Shown in pieces: positions 42,273 to 50,407 of a DNA stretch of 64,000 nucleotides. Position 1 is the first letter of the stretch. Every line of letters begins with the position of its first letter. A program made the translations under genes and the position numbers. Below the pieces are notes generated by a model. The model searched no databases. It was not told the origin of the DNA and worked only from the letters and a program-made list of their open reading frames with translations. Source of the DNA: Gemmatimonadota bacterium (lineage in GTDB: Bacteria > Latescibacterota > UBA2968 > UBA8231); assembly GCA_018672475.1 (NCBI GenBank), contig JABHFS010000116.1, positions 64,621 through 128,620 of the forward strand, written 5' to 3'.

Positions 42273-43631
42273 TTATTTTACATCGTAGCGCAGGAAGGAC
42301 AGATACGCGCCCATAAAGAAGATAATATTCCACATGCCCAAAAAGAGGATGTCGATCCAGGCGATTCGGTCGCCGAGGGCCGATTCTTCAAAAATGAATT
42401 TGGGATAGCCTTCGATGGTGCGATTGTCCTCATCGTTGAGACTGGCGTCAATACGGGTTTGGAAGCCGAAGGTGGTGATCTCGCGGCGGTATTCGGGCAA
42501 TAGTTTCAGGAAGCGGTTGCGGTCGGCAATGCCGGTGCCGGCCAAGTCGGAGGCGGCGTAGGCGAAGGAAGAAAGCGGCGATATTCGCGACAGATACTGG
42601 CCTAGGCGAATCTGACCGTCGAGTTGTTTGAGAAACTGGTCGTTGATTTTGTCCTGATGGTCGATTAGTCGCAATCGCTGGTCCCGGCGCATCGCCGGCC
42701 AGGTAGACCATCTGATGTTGTCGGGTGCCGCTTGATTTTTTTCTTCCCATTCGTTCCACTGTTTTTGGAAGCGCTCTTCCTCTTCGTGCTCGATTTGGTA
42801 CTTCTCTTTATCGATAAGGACGAAGTCGCGCACGGGGTGGATTTGGGACGCGATATAGGGTGCGGTGTTGGGCACGACGAGTACGACGAGGACCCAGACC
42901 ATTAGCAGGACGGTGATCGAGGTCGAGGCCAGTTGCGTGCGCGCGGAAACGAAGATGCCCAACGAATAGATCGCGGCCAGGTAGAGCAGGGCGCAGAGCA
43001 TGATCAGGCCAAGGGCGCCCCAGTGTTGGGGCTGCAACTCGACACTGGGGAAGAGCACGACGACGACGAGACCGCAGAGTACGGAGACCAGGAACGGGGC
43101 GATCAGCGCGATATAGCCGCCGATCCATTTGGCCAACAGCACCAGGTCGCGCGGTACGCTATAGGACATGAGCAGCTTGAGCGTGCCGAGTTCTTTTTCG
43201 CCGGATATAGCGTCATAACTGAAAGCGATGGCCAACAGGCTCATGACTACGCCAATAAAAAATAGCAGGTCGATCGGCGGGAAGAGGAAGATTACGGGGT
43301 TGCCCTCGTAGTCGGCCTCAAAATGTGGTTCGGACTGCGAGTTGACGGTGGCGGTGGCGGTCAATTCTGGGTTGAGCCCTTTGAAGAAGATCTGCATCGG
43401 GTTGAGCGGTTTGTCGATTTTAATGCCATTGTCGACTAGGTCGTTGCTCTCCTCGATCTGGTTTTTGTGCAGGACGATATTGGTGCGATAATCGGCCTGG
43501 GCCTCTTTGTAGTCCTTGGTCAGGACCCAGGTGCTGGAAAGCACGACGACGAGACAGATGATACTGGCCATGGCGAAACGCAAGCTGAGCAGTTGTTCTA
43601 AGAGTTCCTTGCGGACGAGCAGGAAAAACAT
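42273..43631 (-). CDS. ABC-2 type exporter permease (second of two)
   Basis: A 452-residue membrane protein. One membrane helix near the start ('RFAMASIICLVVVLSSTWVL') is followed by a large ~100-residue external domain, then about four helices ('FFIGVVMSLLAIAFSYDAIS'), a second large loop and a last helix ('IDILFLGMWNIIFFMGAYL'). 'GEKELGTLKLLMSYSVPRDL' is the ABC-2 permease coupling motif. It is 13 nt downstream of a paralogous permease and shares its layout, so the pair probably forms a heterodimer. Confidence 0.85.
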   Translation of the reverse strand: MFFLLVRKELLEQLLSLRFAMASIICLVVVLSSTWVLTKDYKEAQADYRTNIVLHKNQIEESNDLVDNGIKIDKPLNPMQIFFKGLNPELTATATVNSQSEPHFEADYEGNPVIFLFPPIDLLFFIGVVMSLLAIAFSYDAISGEKELGTLKLLMSYSVPRDLVLLAKWIGGYIALIAPFLVSVLCGLVVVVLFPSVELQPQHWGALGLIMLCALLYLAAIYSLGIFVSARTQLASTSITVLLMVWVLVVLVVPNTAPYIASQIHPVRDFVLIDKEKYQIEHEEEERFQKQWNEWEEKNQAAPDNIRWSTWPAMRRDQRLRLIDHQDKINDQFLKQLDGQIRLGQYLSRISPLSSFAYAASDLAGTGIADRNRFLKLLPEYRREITTFGFQTRIDASLNDEDNRTIEGYPKFIFEESALGDRIAWIDILFLGMWNIIFFMGAYLSFLRYDVK

Positions 43632-43644
43632 CGGCAGTCTCCGT

Positions 43645-45033
43645 TTAGGTCACGTCGTAGCGCAGGAAAAATAGATACGAGAGCATAAAGAATAGCACGT
43701 TGAAAACCAGCAACAGCAGAATGTCCATCAGCGCCGCTTCGATCGCGTCGTCGAGGCGCTGATGGTGCATCTTAAACGTTGGTAGTGTGTCTGGCTGGAG
43801 CCAGTTTTCGTCGGGGTATTTCTCGTCGTTGTCGTGATAGGTGTCGTCCCACTCGTTAGCCCAGGTGCCGAACTCGTCCTCGAAGCGGTTGTAGCCGCGT
43901 TTAAAACTGGTGAAGAGCCCGATACCGGTATGGGCCAGGTCGGTGGTGGCGTAGGTGAAACTGGCGGAAGGCGAGATGCGCGAGAGATTCTTACTCAGCT
44001 CGATCTGGGCGTTCAGTTTGTCCTGGTAGAACTGGTCGAGTTTCTTTTTGCGGTTGCTGCCTTCCTGTTCGATCTTCTCGCGCATATCCTCGGCCTTCTT
44101 GCCATAGGACAGCATTTGGCGGCTGACCCGCTGCAGGCGAATTTCGGTTTCGCGGTCGACGGCGCCTTTTTCGGCTTGGATCTTTTGCGTGGTCGGTACC
44201 GGTGAGGTGATTTTGGCGATCACCGGGGCGAGGTTGGGGATGACGAGAATCCACGAGATCCAAACGAAGAGCGAGACCAGCAAGGCGGTGGAGGCATTGT
44301 GGGTCAGCGTCGAGATCATCATACCGAGCGCGGAAAATAGCGACACGTAGAGCATGGAGACGAGCACAATCCACAATAACCGGTCGAGCGTCTCGTCTTC
44401 GAGTTCGATGGCACCGGTGATATAGACGTAGGTGATACCGGCCAAGAGCGCGACGAGGAAGGGGATGGCGAGGGAAAGGTAGCCGCCGATCCACTTGGAC
44501 AGTAGTACGAGGTCGCGCGGAACGGAATTGGCTAGCAGTAGTTTGAGTGTGCCCCTTTCTTTTTCACCGCAGATGGTGTCAAAGACGTAGAGCAGTGAGA
44601 GCAGCGAGACGACGATATTGACGATGTAGCCGTAGTCCGGTGTAGCAAAGAGCGAGAATAACGGGTTGCGATAGAAGTTTTCGTCGATCTTGCGCGAATT
44701 GGTGAGCGAGGTATTGACCTGGCTCGGCAGATTCTTGTCGAGGCCCTGGACGAAAATGCCCAAAGGTTGCGGGGCGCGGTCTCCGTATACACCACCGCCG
44801 CCGAAGAGGATCTCGTGGAACTGCTCGTCCTGGTCTTCGGCTCCCTTAAAGGAGAGGATCTGGTCGCGATGGGCTGATTTACTGGCCTCGTGCGTGCGCA
44901 GGCGAGTTTGGTGATCGCTGGTCAGGAACATGATGCTGATCAGAATCAGACCGAAGAACAACACCAACGTGACCATAAAGCGAAAACTGAGCACATTGTT
45001 GATGATTTCCTTGCGGATCAGCGCAAAGAGCAT
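43645..45033 (-). CDS. ABC-2 type exporter permease (first of two)
   Basis: A 462-residue paralogue of the next gene, with the same architecture: opening helix ('RFMVTLVLFFGLILISIMFL'), external domain, central helices with 'GEKERGTLKLLLANSVPRDL', a charged loop with coiled-coil character ('KKAEDMREKIEQEGSNRKKK'), and a final helix ('LLLLVFNVLFFMLSYLFFLR'). It follows the ATPase gene by 70 nt. Substrate unknown; the large external loops resemble Gld-type and other lipid or protein exporters. Confidence 0.85.
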   Translation of the reverse strand: MLFALIRKEIINNVLSFRFMVTLVLFFGLILISIMFLTSDHQTRLRTHEASKSAHRDQILSFKGAEDQDEQFHEILFGGGGVYGDRAPQPLGIFVQGLDKNLPSQVNTSLTNSRKIDENFYRNPLFSLFATPDYGYIVNIVVSLLSLLYVFDTICGEKERGTLKLLLANSVPRDLVLLSKWIGGYLSLAIPFLVALLAGITYVYITGAIELEDETLDRLLWIVLVSMLYVSLFSALGMMISTLTHNASTALLVSLFVWISWILVIPNLAPVIAKITSPVPTTQKIQAEKGAVDRETEIRLQRVSRQMLSYGKKAEDMREKIEQEGSNRKKKLDQFYQDKLNAQIELSKNLSRISPSASFTYATTDLAHTGIGLFTSFKRGYNRFEDEFGTWANEWDDTYHDNDEKYPDENWLQPDTLPTFKMHHQRLDDAIEAALMDILLLLVFNVLFFMLSYLFFLRYDVT

Positions 45034-45103
45034 AGGTCCTGTCCCTTATTTAGAAGGCGAATGGCCGCAGTGGTTGGCTAATAAGTCGGGCGGACGAGGT
45101 CGT

Positions 45104-45826
45104 TTACGCGGCTTCTTCTGTGGCTTGCGAGACATACTGGACATAGAGCGCTTCCAAGTCCTGCTGTTGCAACTCCTCGCGGGTCAACAACTGCACCAGC
45201 GTGCCAGCCACCATAATGCCCACCCGGTCGGCGATCTCCTTGGCGCGAAAAATATCGTGCGTCGTCATCCAGATCGCCTTGTTTTCCGCGCGCAGCTCAT
45301 TTAAAAGCTGCAAAAACTCCGCCCCCGACTTGGGGTCCAGACCGGACGTCGGCTCGTCAAGCAGGATTACCTCGGCGTCCTTCATGATCGCGATGGCGAT
45401 GCCCAGCTTCTGCCGCATGCCCTTGGAAAAACCCTTCACCCGTCGGTTAAACGCGTCCTTCTGTAGCCCCACGCGCTTGAGCACCTGTTCGTAGTCTTGG
45501 TCTGTAGCGTCCTTGACCCCGCCGAGCTTGGTGAAAAAATCCAGATTCTGCCGGGCGGTGAAATTGCCGTAGAGCATGACATTTTCCGAGACATAGGCCA
45601 CGTGCTTTTTGGCCTCCAAGGGGTCGCGGCTTACGTCGATGCCGCAGATCTTGACGGTGCCTCGCGTCGGGTCGGTAAAACCCAACGAGACCATCAGCGT
45701 AGTCGTCTTGCCCGCGCCATTGGCGCCGAGCATGCAGAATATTTCGCCCGGCTGGATCGTCAAGTTCAGGCCATTGACGGCTTTGAGGTCGCCGTAGTGT
45801 TTTTCCAATCCTTCTATTTCGAGCAT
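45104..45826 (-). CDS. ABC transporter ATP-binding protein
   Basis: A 240-residue ATPase. Walker A 'LGANGAGKTTTL' (33-44), signature 'GFSKGMRQKLG', Walker B 'VILLDEPTSGLDP' and the H-loop 'AIWMTTHDIF' are all intact. It drives the two permeases downstream on the same strand (exporter type). A GGGAGGGG ribosome binding site precedes the ATG. Confidence 0.94.
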   Translation of the reverse strand: MLEIEGLEKHYGDLKAVNGLNLTIQPGEIFCMLGANGAGKTTTLMVSLGFTDPTRGTVKICGIDVSRDPLEAKKHVAYVSENVMLYGNFTARQNLDFFTKLGGVKDATDQDYEQVLKRVGLQKDAFNRRVKGFSKGMRQKLGIAIAIMKDAEVILLDEPTSGLDPKSGAEFLQLLNELRAENKAIWMTTHDIFRAKEIADRVGIMVAGTLVQLLTREELQQQDLEALYVQYVSQATEEAA

Positions 45827-45861
45827 GATCCCCTCCCTTTATCAATACATAACTAGTATTC

Positions 45862-45890
45862 ATCTACTCTAGGTCTATGAACTGTGTCAA
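45862..45890 (-). promoter_or_regulatory. Possible promoter of the ABC exporter operon
   Basis: On the minus strand a perfect TTGACA (45890-45885) is followed after 17 nt by GTAGAT, a poor -10. A small dyad AGTA-ttcatc-TACT (45855-45868) overlaps the -10, where an operator of a GntR-like regulator might sit. The -35 is convincing and the rest tentative. Confidence 0.35.
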
Positions 45891-46130
45891 GAAGAAATTG
45901 AATCGCAAGAGGTGGCACAAGTAAATAAACACCGGACGCGCCCGGATCCACATTGTGTGGGACGTAGGTGCCAAAGAGGCCGCATCCCAGATGGTCTTGC
46001 TATTAGGCGAGTCACCTGCATGTGGTATTCGTCAAAACAGAACCTCCTTTTGGGGGCGGCAGGTTCCGGTAAACCCAGCACTCGTCAGACGGATCGATCA
46101 GCATCGGACCCATTTCCCCGACCTTCTTAC

Positions 46131-46447
46131 TACGATTTTTTCACATGGCTCTACCGCATTGCGGTTAATGAGGCGCTTTAAGGGCGGCACCGGCACAAAA
46201 GGCGCCGAGAAGTTCAGTGGCCCGAGGAGGAGCGCGTGTTAAAAGTCCTGAGGGAGAAATGCTCGATAGTGAGTTGGGCGCACGGATCGCGGAATCTCTT
46301 AATGGGCTTTCGTCGCAGGAGCGGATGGCTTTCCCGCTGGAAATACGCAAAGTTAAGGGGCAACGGATCACTGCGGAAGGAGAGATCAATGGGGGGCATT
46401 TATTCGAGTTAAATACGGAGAGTGGGGATATACATATTGATAAGCGG
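46131..46447 (+). pseudogene. ECF sigma factor remnant, fused to a DUF4097-like tail
   Basis: In one frame 'FFTWLYRIAVNEAL' (46137-46178) matches the region-2 end of ECF sigma factors and meets a stop at 46179. In another frame from 46217 the region-4 start appears: 'ELGARIAESLNGLSSQERMA'. After 'FPLEIRKVKG' it changes to 'NGGHLFELNTESGDIHIDKR', which looks like the end of a DUF4097-type beta-helix protein. So a frameshift and a deletion joined a sigma gene to its former downstream neighbour. The stretch 45891-46130 before it holds no convincing gene. Confidence 0.6.
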
Positions 46448-46516
46448 TGATTGCAGGTAATTGATGCGGAGACTCGGGAGACCTGCCGGGGAGTTCTAGT
46501 TGATCAGATCATAGTA

Positions 46517-46569
46517 AAAGATCCCCACTTAAACCGATCATTTGTGGTTTGCGTGGGGATCTTTATTTT
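46517..46569 (+). terminator. Intrinsic terminator downstream of the sigma-factor remnant
   Basis: AAAGATCCCCAC (46517-46528) pairs with GTGGGGATCTTT (46553-46564), and AAACC (46531-46535) with GGTTT (46546-46550) inside it; TATTTT follows. The stem is intact although the genes before it are dead. The complementary strand also ends in an A/T-rich tract. Confidence 0.85.
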
Positions 46570-46609
46570 ACTGGCGCGAAAATATCCATAAAATAAAAGA
46601 GGAGACGTT

Positions 46610-47587
46610 ATGGGCGAGGGGATAGAGTTGCCGCGGCGGCGGTTGGGAAAGACCGATATAGAGCTGACGGTGTTTGGCGTCGGCGGGTATTTGGGATTGC
46701 TGACGGATAAACAGGCCAGCAAGGCCGATGGCGAGCAAGCGGCGATTTTGGCGGTGCGGCGGGCGTTGGAGTTGGGCGTGGGTTATTTTGATACCGCGCC
46801 GAGTTATGGCGGTGGTGAGGCCGAGCGGCATTTGGGTTTGGGGTTGCGCGAGTTGTCGGCGGCGGAAAGGGCCGGATTGCGGGTTTCGACGAAGGTCGGG
46901 ACGCATCCGGAGAAGAGCCAATTATATGATGCTGATTCAATACGGTGGTCGCTGGAGCGGAGTTTGGCGCGGCTTTTTTGTGATGCCGTTGATATCGTTT
47001 ATGTGCACGATCCGGTGGAGGACGCGCACATGGATCAGATCTTGGGGCCGGATGGCGCGCTGGAGACCTTGCAGAAGTTGCGGGAAGAGGGAGTGTTACA
47101 AGCCATCGGACTGGGTGTGCGCAATCATCGTTTTTTGCGACGGGCGATAGAGTGCGGGCATTTCGACGCGATTTTGCCCTCGTATGATTTTCATCCATTG
47201 CGCGATTCGGTGCGGCCAGTTATTGGTGCGGCAGTGGCGGCGGGGATGGGGGTGGTGAATGGCTCACCCTATAATGCGGGCTTACTTGCCGGGCGCGATT
47301 TAGATGAGGCGTTGCGTAAGAGGGGGGCGCCCGAAGGGGATGTAACGCGGGCACGGGCCCTCTGTGACTGGTGTGGAGAACGGGACTTGGATCCGGGCGA
47401 GGTGGCGATGCAGTACAGCCTGCGACATTCGCCGATTACGTGCACTTTGGCGGGGCCGCGCACGGTTGCCGAGGTCGAGACGAATATACAACATGCGATG
47501 GCGCGTCTGCCGGAGACATTATGGGCGGAGTTGCACGATTTTGTCGAGACTCTCGGACCGGCACCGCCTGGGGGCGAGAGCGATTAA
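46610..47587 (+). CDS. Aldo/keto reductase family protein
   Basis: A 325-residue (beta/alpha)8 oxidoreductase with GAGGAG before the ATG. 'ELGVGYFDTAPSYGGGEAER' carries the catalytic Asp and Tyr, the lysine is in 'RVSTKVGTH', and the His equivalent lies in 'VDIVYVHDPVE'. It resembles the D-threo-aldose/galactose dehydrogenase branch of the superfamily. Substrate unknown. It overlaps the convergent pseudogene by 4 nt. Confidence 0.9.
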   Translation: MGEGIELPRRRLGKTDIELTVFGVGGYLGLLTDKQASKADGEQAAILAVRRALELGVGYFDTAPSYGGGEAERHLGLGLRELSAAERAGLRVSTKVGTHPEKSQLYDADSIRWSLERSLARLFCDAVDIVYVHDPVEDAHMDQILGPDGALETLQKLREEGVLQAIGLGVRNHRFLRRAIECGHFDAILPSYDFHPLRDSVRPVIGAAVAAGMGVVNGSPYNAGLLAGRDLDEALRKRGAPEGDVTRARALCDWCGERDLDPGEVAMQYSLRHSPITCTLAGPRTVAEVETNIQHAMARLPETLWAELHDFVETLGPAPPGGESD

Positions 47588-48575
47588 AGCCGGTATAGTT
47601 CAAGTACCCTATCCTGGTTCATCTGCCATAATTGGCGTTTGGCCTGGACTACGTGCCAAGGCGAGGCGCGCCAGATAGCGATTTGCGTGAAAGCGCGGCG
47701 GGCCTTGCTTTGCTGGCCACGGCCGAGCCAGTATTGACCTAGTGTGTGCAGTCGGGCTGAACGGCTTTTGAGCGGTATGACCTGGGGTTCGATGGCCGCG
47801 AGCCGGTCCATGCCCTCGTCGAGGCGGTCTCGAAAATAAAAAGCCTGGCGCACGCCGGAGGTCACTTTATCCCAGACGTCTTCGTCGGCTCCGATCTGGT
47901 CGAGGGCGCGGTTTACCTCGTCGGCGGCGCCGGCGTTGCCCCAGAGCATAAAGGCTGTTTCGAGGGCGCGGCGCGAAAAGCGCAGAGGTCTTTTGTTCAG
48001 ATAGGTCTGGAAGTATTTGTCAGCGAGTTGTAGCTGCAGGCTGGTGCTGTCGGCGGCTATTTATTTTGCTTTATCGACCATGAAAAACGGCCTGATCCGC
48101 TCTTGGTCTAGACGCAGGCGGGCTTCGAAACTGACTTCTTCGGCGGAGACGTCTATATAGGGTGCTGAAACGGTTTCTGTTTTGCGCAGGCGCAGAAGAG
48201 ACCAACCGCCATCGTCGTCGTGGCTGCCGCCGTAGATCAATTGGCCGCCGAAGGGTGTGTCACCGCCATCGGGGTCGGTGACGACCAGTGCGAAGCCGAT
48301 CGTACGCGAGGCGAAGGGCGCTTGCCAATCAGAGGTAATGCGGGTGAGTGCGGCCATCGGGCGGGATACTGGCCTCGAGTGTATAGCCCGTTGGTGTTTT
48401 CTGCATGGCCATCCGCGTGTCTTTGGGGGCCGGGCTTTCTATATGGGCCACTCTTTCGCCGCGCCGCCACCACATGCTCCCGTCAGTGATAAAGGCGAAC
48501 GCGTGGTCGCCCTCGATCCAACCCGGGCCGTCGCCGTCGGAGGGGATATCAAGGAAGAGGGTAATGGCGTCTTTT
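47584..48575 (-). pseudogene. CBM9/DOMON-like sugar-binding protein, broken by stop and frameshift
   Basis: Reading the minus strand: 'DAITLFLDIPSDGDGPGWI' and 'HAFAFITDGSMWWRRGE', then 'TPTGYTLEASIP' (near 48375), then a shift of frame into 'SDWQAPFASRTIGFALVVTD' and 'PFGGQLIYGGSHDDDGGWSL'. This is the carbohydrate-binding module 9 pattern. The second frame meets an in-frame TAA at 48061-48063 and continues without a break into 'IAADSTSLQLQLADKYFQTY' and 120 more residues with TPR-like character. The N-terminus is missing; the break lies beside the palindrome cluster at 48590. At least two lesions make it non-functional. Confidence 0.75.
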
Positions 48576-48589
48576 TAATACCATCATTC

Positions 48590-48745
48590 TCAGATCACAT
48601 TCTGTGATCTTCTGAGGCTATCCTCCTACGTCGCTTCCTGTGATCTTCCGAGGGCAGTTCTCCTACGCCACATCCTATGGCGTGGGGGGGACTGCAAGCC
48701 GCTGCGGGTATGCCCTCCGACAATCCTCCGCGGCTTCTGTGATTA
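48590..48745. repeat. Palindrome-rich intergenic element with two tandem imperfect repeats
   Basis: AGATCACA-TTC-TGTGATCT (48592-48610) is a perfect 8-bp inverted repeat. Two ~37-bp imperfect direct repeats start with 'CTGTGATCTTC(T/C)GAGG' and contain 'CTCCTACG'. Further dyads are ACGCCA/TGGCGT (about 48652-48681) and AAGCCGC/GCGGCTT (about 48698-48737). No ORF. It borders the truncated N-terminus of the CBM9 pseudogene. The sequence from 48746 to 48941 holds nothing else recognised. Confidence 0.5.
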
Positions 48746-48941
48746 ACGCTATGGGTAAAAGTAAAGAAGGTGTCTAAGATCACCAATGCTGGATAAGAAA
48801 GATTTAAGAGGATGCTTTAAACTCCTGCCTGTTGATCGACCCCGGCTTCTTTTATGATAGGTATTGGCAGGCGGTGCGGTCACCCCCGCAGACGTTTTAA
48901 GAAAGTTTCATAGGTCACTTATATAGAATGGAGCAAGGATT

Positions 48942-49772
48942 ATGATCATCGACACGCATACCCATATCATGACACTCGATACAGAGCGCTATCCCTTGGC
49001 GGATCCCAACGCGTCCTATCGACCGACGACCGACGGGGCGGCGGATTTGCTCAAGGCGGCAATGGATGGGGCGGGGGTGGATCGGGCCTTTACCATTTCG
49101 GCTGGGTTTTACGGCTGGGATAATAGTTATGCTATGCACCAGTTGCAGGGGCGGGAGTCTTGGTTGGGGGTGGGGGTGCTGGTCGACCCGGCGAGCGCGG
49201 AGGGGCCGGTGGAATTGCAGGACTTGGTGGAGGCCGGGGCCTGCGGGATACGGATTCAGCGGCATTTATTTTATCACCGGGATTTAGATGATCCGATCAG
49301 CACGCCGCTGTGGGCGAAGGCGGGGCAATTGGGTTTGACGGTGGATGTCAACGCATCGCAAAGCGAGTACGGGGCGGTGGAAAATCGGCTCAAGGAGTTT
49401 CCCGAGACAAAATTTATTCTCGACCATTGCGGCTATGTCGCCGATACGTTGTCGCCGGAAACGAATACGGTAGCGCCCGTGGTGGAGTTAGCGCGGTATA
49501 AAAATGCCTATGCCAAGCTTACTTTTCTGGAGTCGGCGAGCAAGGAGGCCTTTCCCTTTCGTGATGTGCACTGGATGGCGCGGGAAGTCATCGACGCCTT
49601 TGGGCCAGATCGCTGTATGTTCGGCAGTAATTTTCCGCAGAAGATGTACAGCCCAAAGATGAGTTATGCGCAGACGGTGGAGCTTTTTGCCGAGGCGATC
49701 GAGTTGAGCGATGAAGAGCGCGCGTGGATTTTGGGGGGGACGGCGGCAAGGTTGTGGCGGTGGGCGGAATAG
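48942..49772 (+). CDS. Amidohydrolase-family TIM-barrel hydrolase
   Basis: A 276-residue member of the amidohydrolase-2 group (related to gamma-resorcylate decarboxylase and 2-pyrone-4,6-dicarboxylate hydrolase). The N-terminal metal site is 'MIIDTHTHIMTLD'. Further candidate ligands are 'KFILDHCGYVADT' (His) and 'FGPDRCMFGSNFPQKMY' (Asp is replaced: the usual 'GSDFP' reads 'GSNFP'). Substrate not known. GGAGCAAGG precedes the ATG. It stands alone. Confidence 0.85.
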   Translation: MIIDTHTHIMTLDTERYPLADPNASYRPTTDGAADLLKAAMDGAGVDRAFTISAGFYGWDNSYAMHQLQGRESWLGVGVLVDPASAEGPVELQDLVEAGACGIRIQRHLFYHRDLDDPISTPLWAKAGQLGLTVDVNASQSEYGAVENRLKEFPETKFILDHCGYVADTLSPETNTVAPVVELARYKNAYAKLTFLESASKEAFPFRDVHWMAREVIDAFGPDRCMFGSNFPQKMYSPKMSYAQTVELFAEAIELSDEERAWILGGTAARLWRWAE

Positions 49773-49807
49773 CACGGAGTATTTTAGACACACCCTAACG
49801 TTTTTGA

Positions 49808-49854
49808 CCACAGCAAAAGGACCCTGTTTGCATGCTATGGTCCTTTTGCTGTGG
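49808..49854. terminator. Perfect 16-bp inverted repeat after the amidohydrolase gene
   Basis: CCACAGCAAAAGGACC (49808-49823) and GGTCCTTTTGCTGTGG (49839-49854) flank 15 nt that include GCATGC. It lies 36 nt after the stop at 49772. No T-run follows either arm, so it may act as a hairpin that protects the 3' end, or be the end of a small mobile element, rather than a classic terminator. Confidence 0.6.
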
Positions 49855-49904
49855 TGCAGGTCCGCAAATCTCTCTTCGCAAAATTTGTATTATCTCGAAC
49901 GACC

Positions 49905-50125
49905 TTAAACCTCTAGCTTGAATCGGATATTCAATTCGTCCAATTGTCGTTGCGATACCGTGCCGGGAGCGCCGATCGACAGGTTCTGCGCGTTTTGCGT
50001 CAGCGGGGAGGGCGATGACCTCGCGAATATTGGGCTCGTCGGCCAATAACATGGCGATGCGGTCGATGCCGGGGGCGAGGCATTGGGAAGGTGTGGATTT
50101 GTTCCTTGTCGGTGAACAGTGCGCA
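49905..50125 (-). pseudogene. Aspartyl-tRNA synthetase C-terminal remnant
   Basis: On the minus strand 'PGIDRIAMLLADEPNIREVI' (class II motif 3 region of AspRS) is intact in one frame. The genuine C-terminus continues in another: 'TQNAQNLSIGAPGTVSQRQL' then 'DELNIRFKLEV' and a TAA stop at 49905-49907. This is the usual end of bacterial AspRS. Only the last ~70 residues are recognisable; upstream of 50125 the homology fades. So a fragment of aspS sits here with a frameshift. A full-length aspS must exist elsewhere if this is a complete genome. The 50126-50407 sequence shows no gene. Confidence 0.75.
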
Positions 50126-50407
50126 GAAGATGAAGTCTACCGCCGGGCAGAGCGCTTACGATCCATTTGGGCTGAAGGGTAAAAAATGCCGCTGAGTAAT
50201 GGACTCGCGGCGGTGGTAAGAGCTGAATAGTACACGTTTATCCGTGTGCTTATTATTATTATTGCGCTTATTTTCGCTGTGAAATGTCGTGCGAATGCTC
50301 ATAGCTATTGTCTGATTAATTGCGACGTTGCCGGTGAAAACCTTCGCCATTTTCCGCGAATTTTAGTAAGATAGAAGTAGTTTTTCACAAGTCAAAGGCG
50401 AAAAAAC

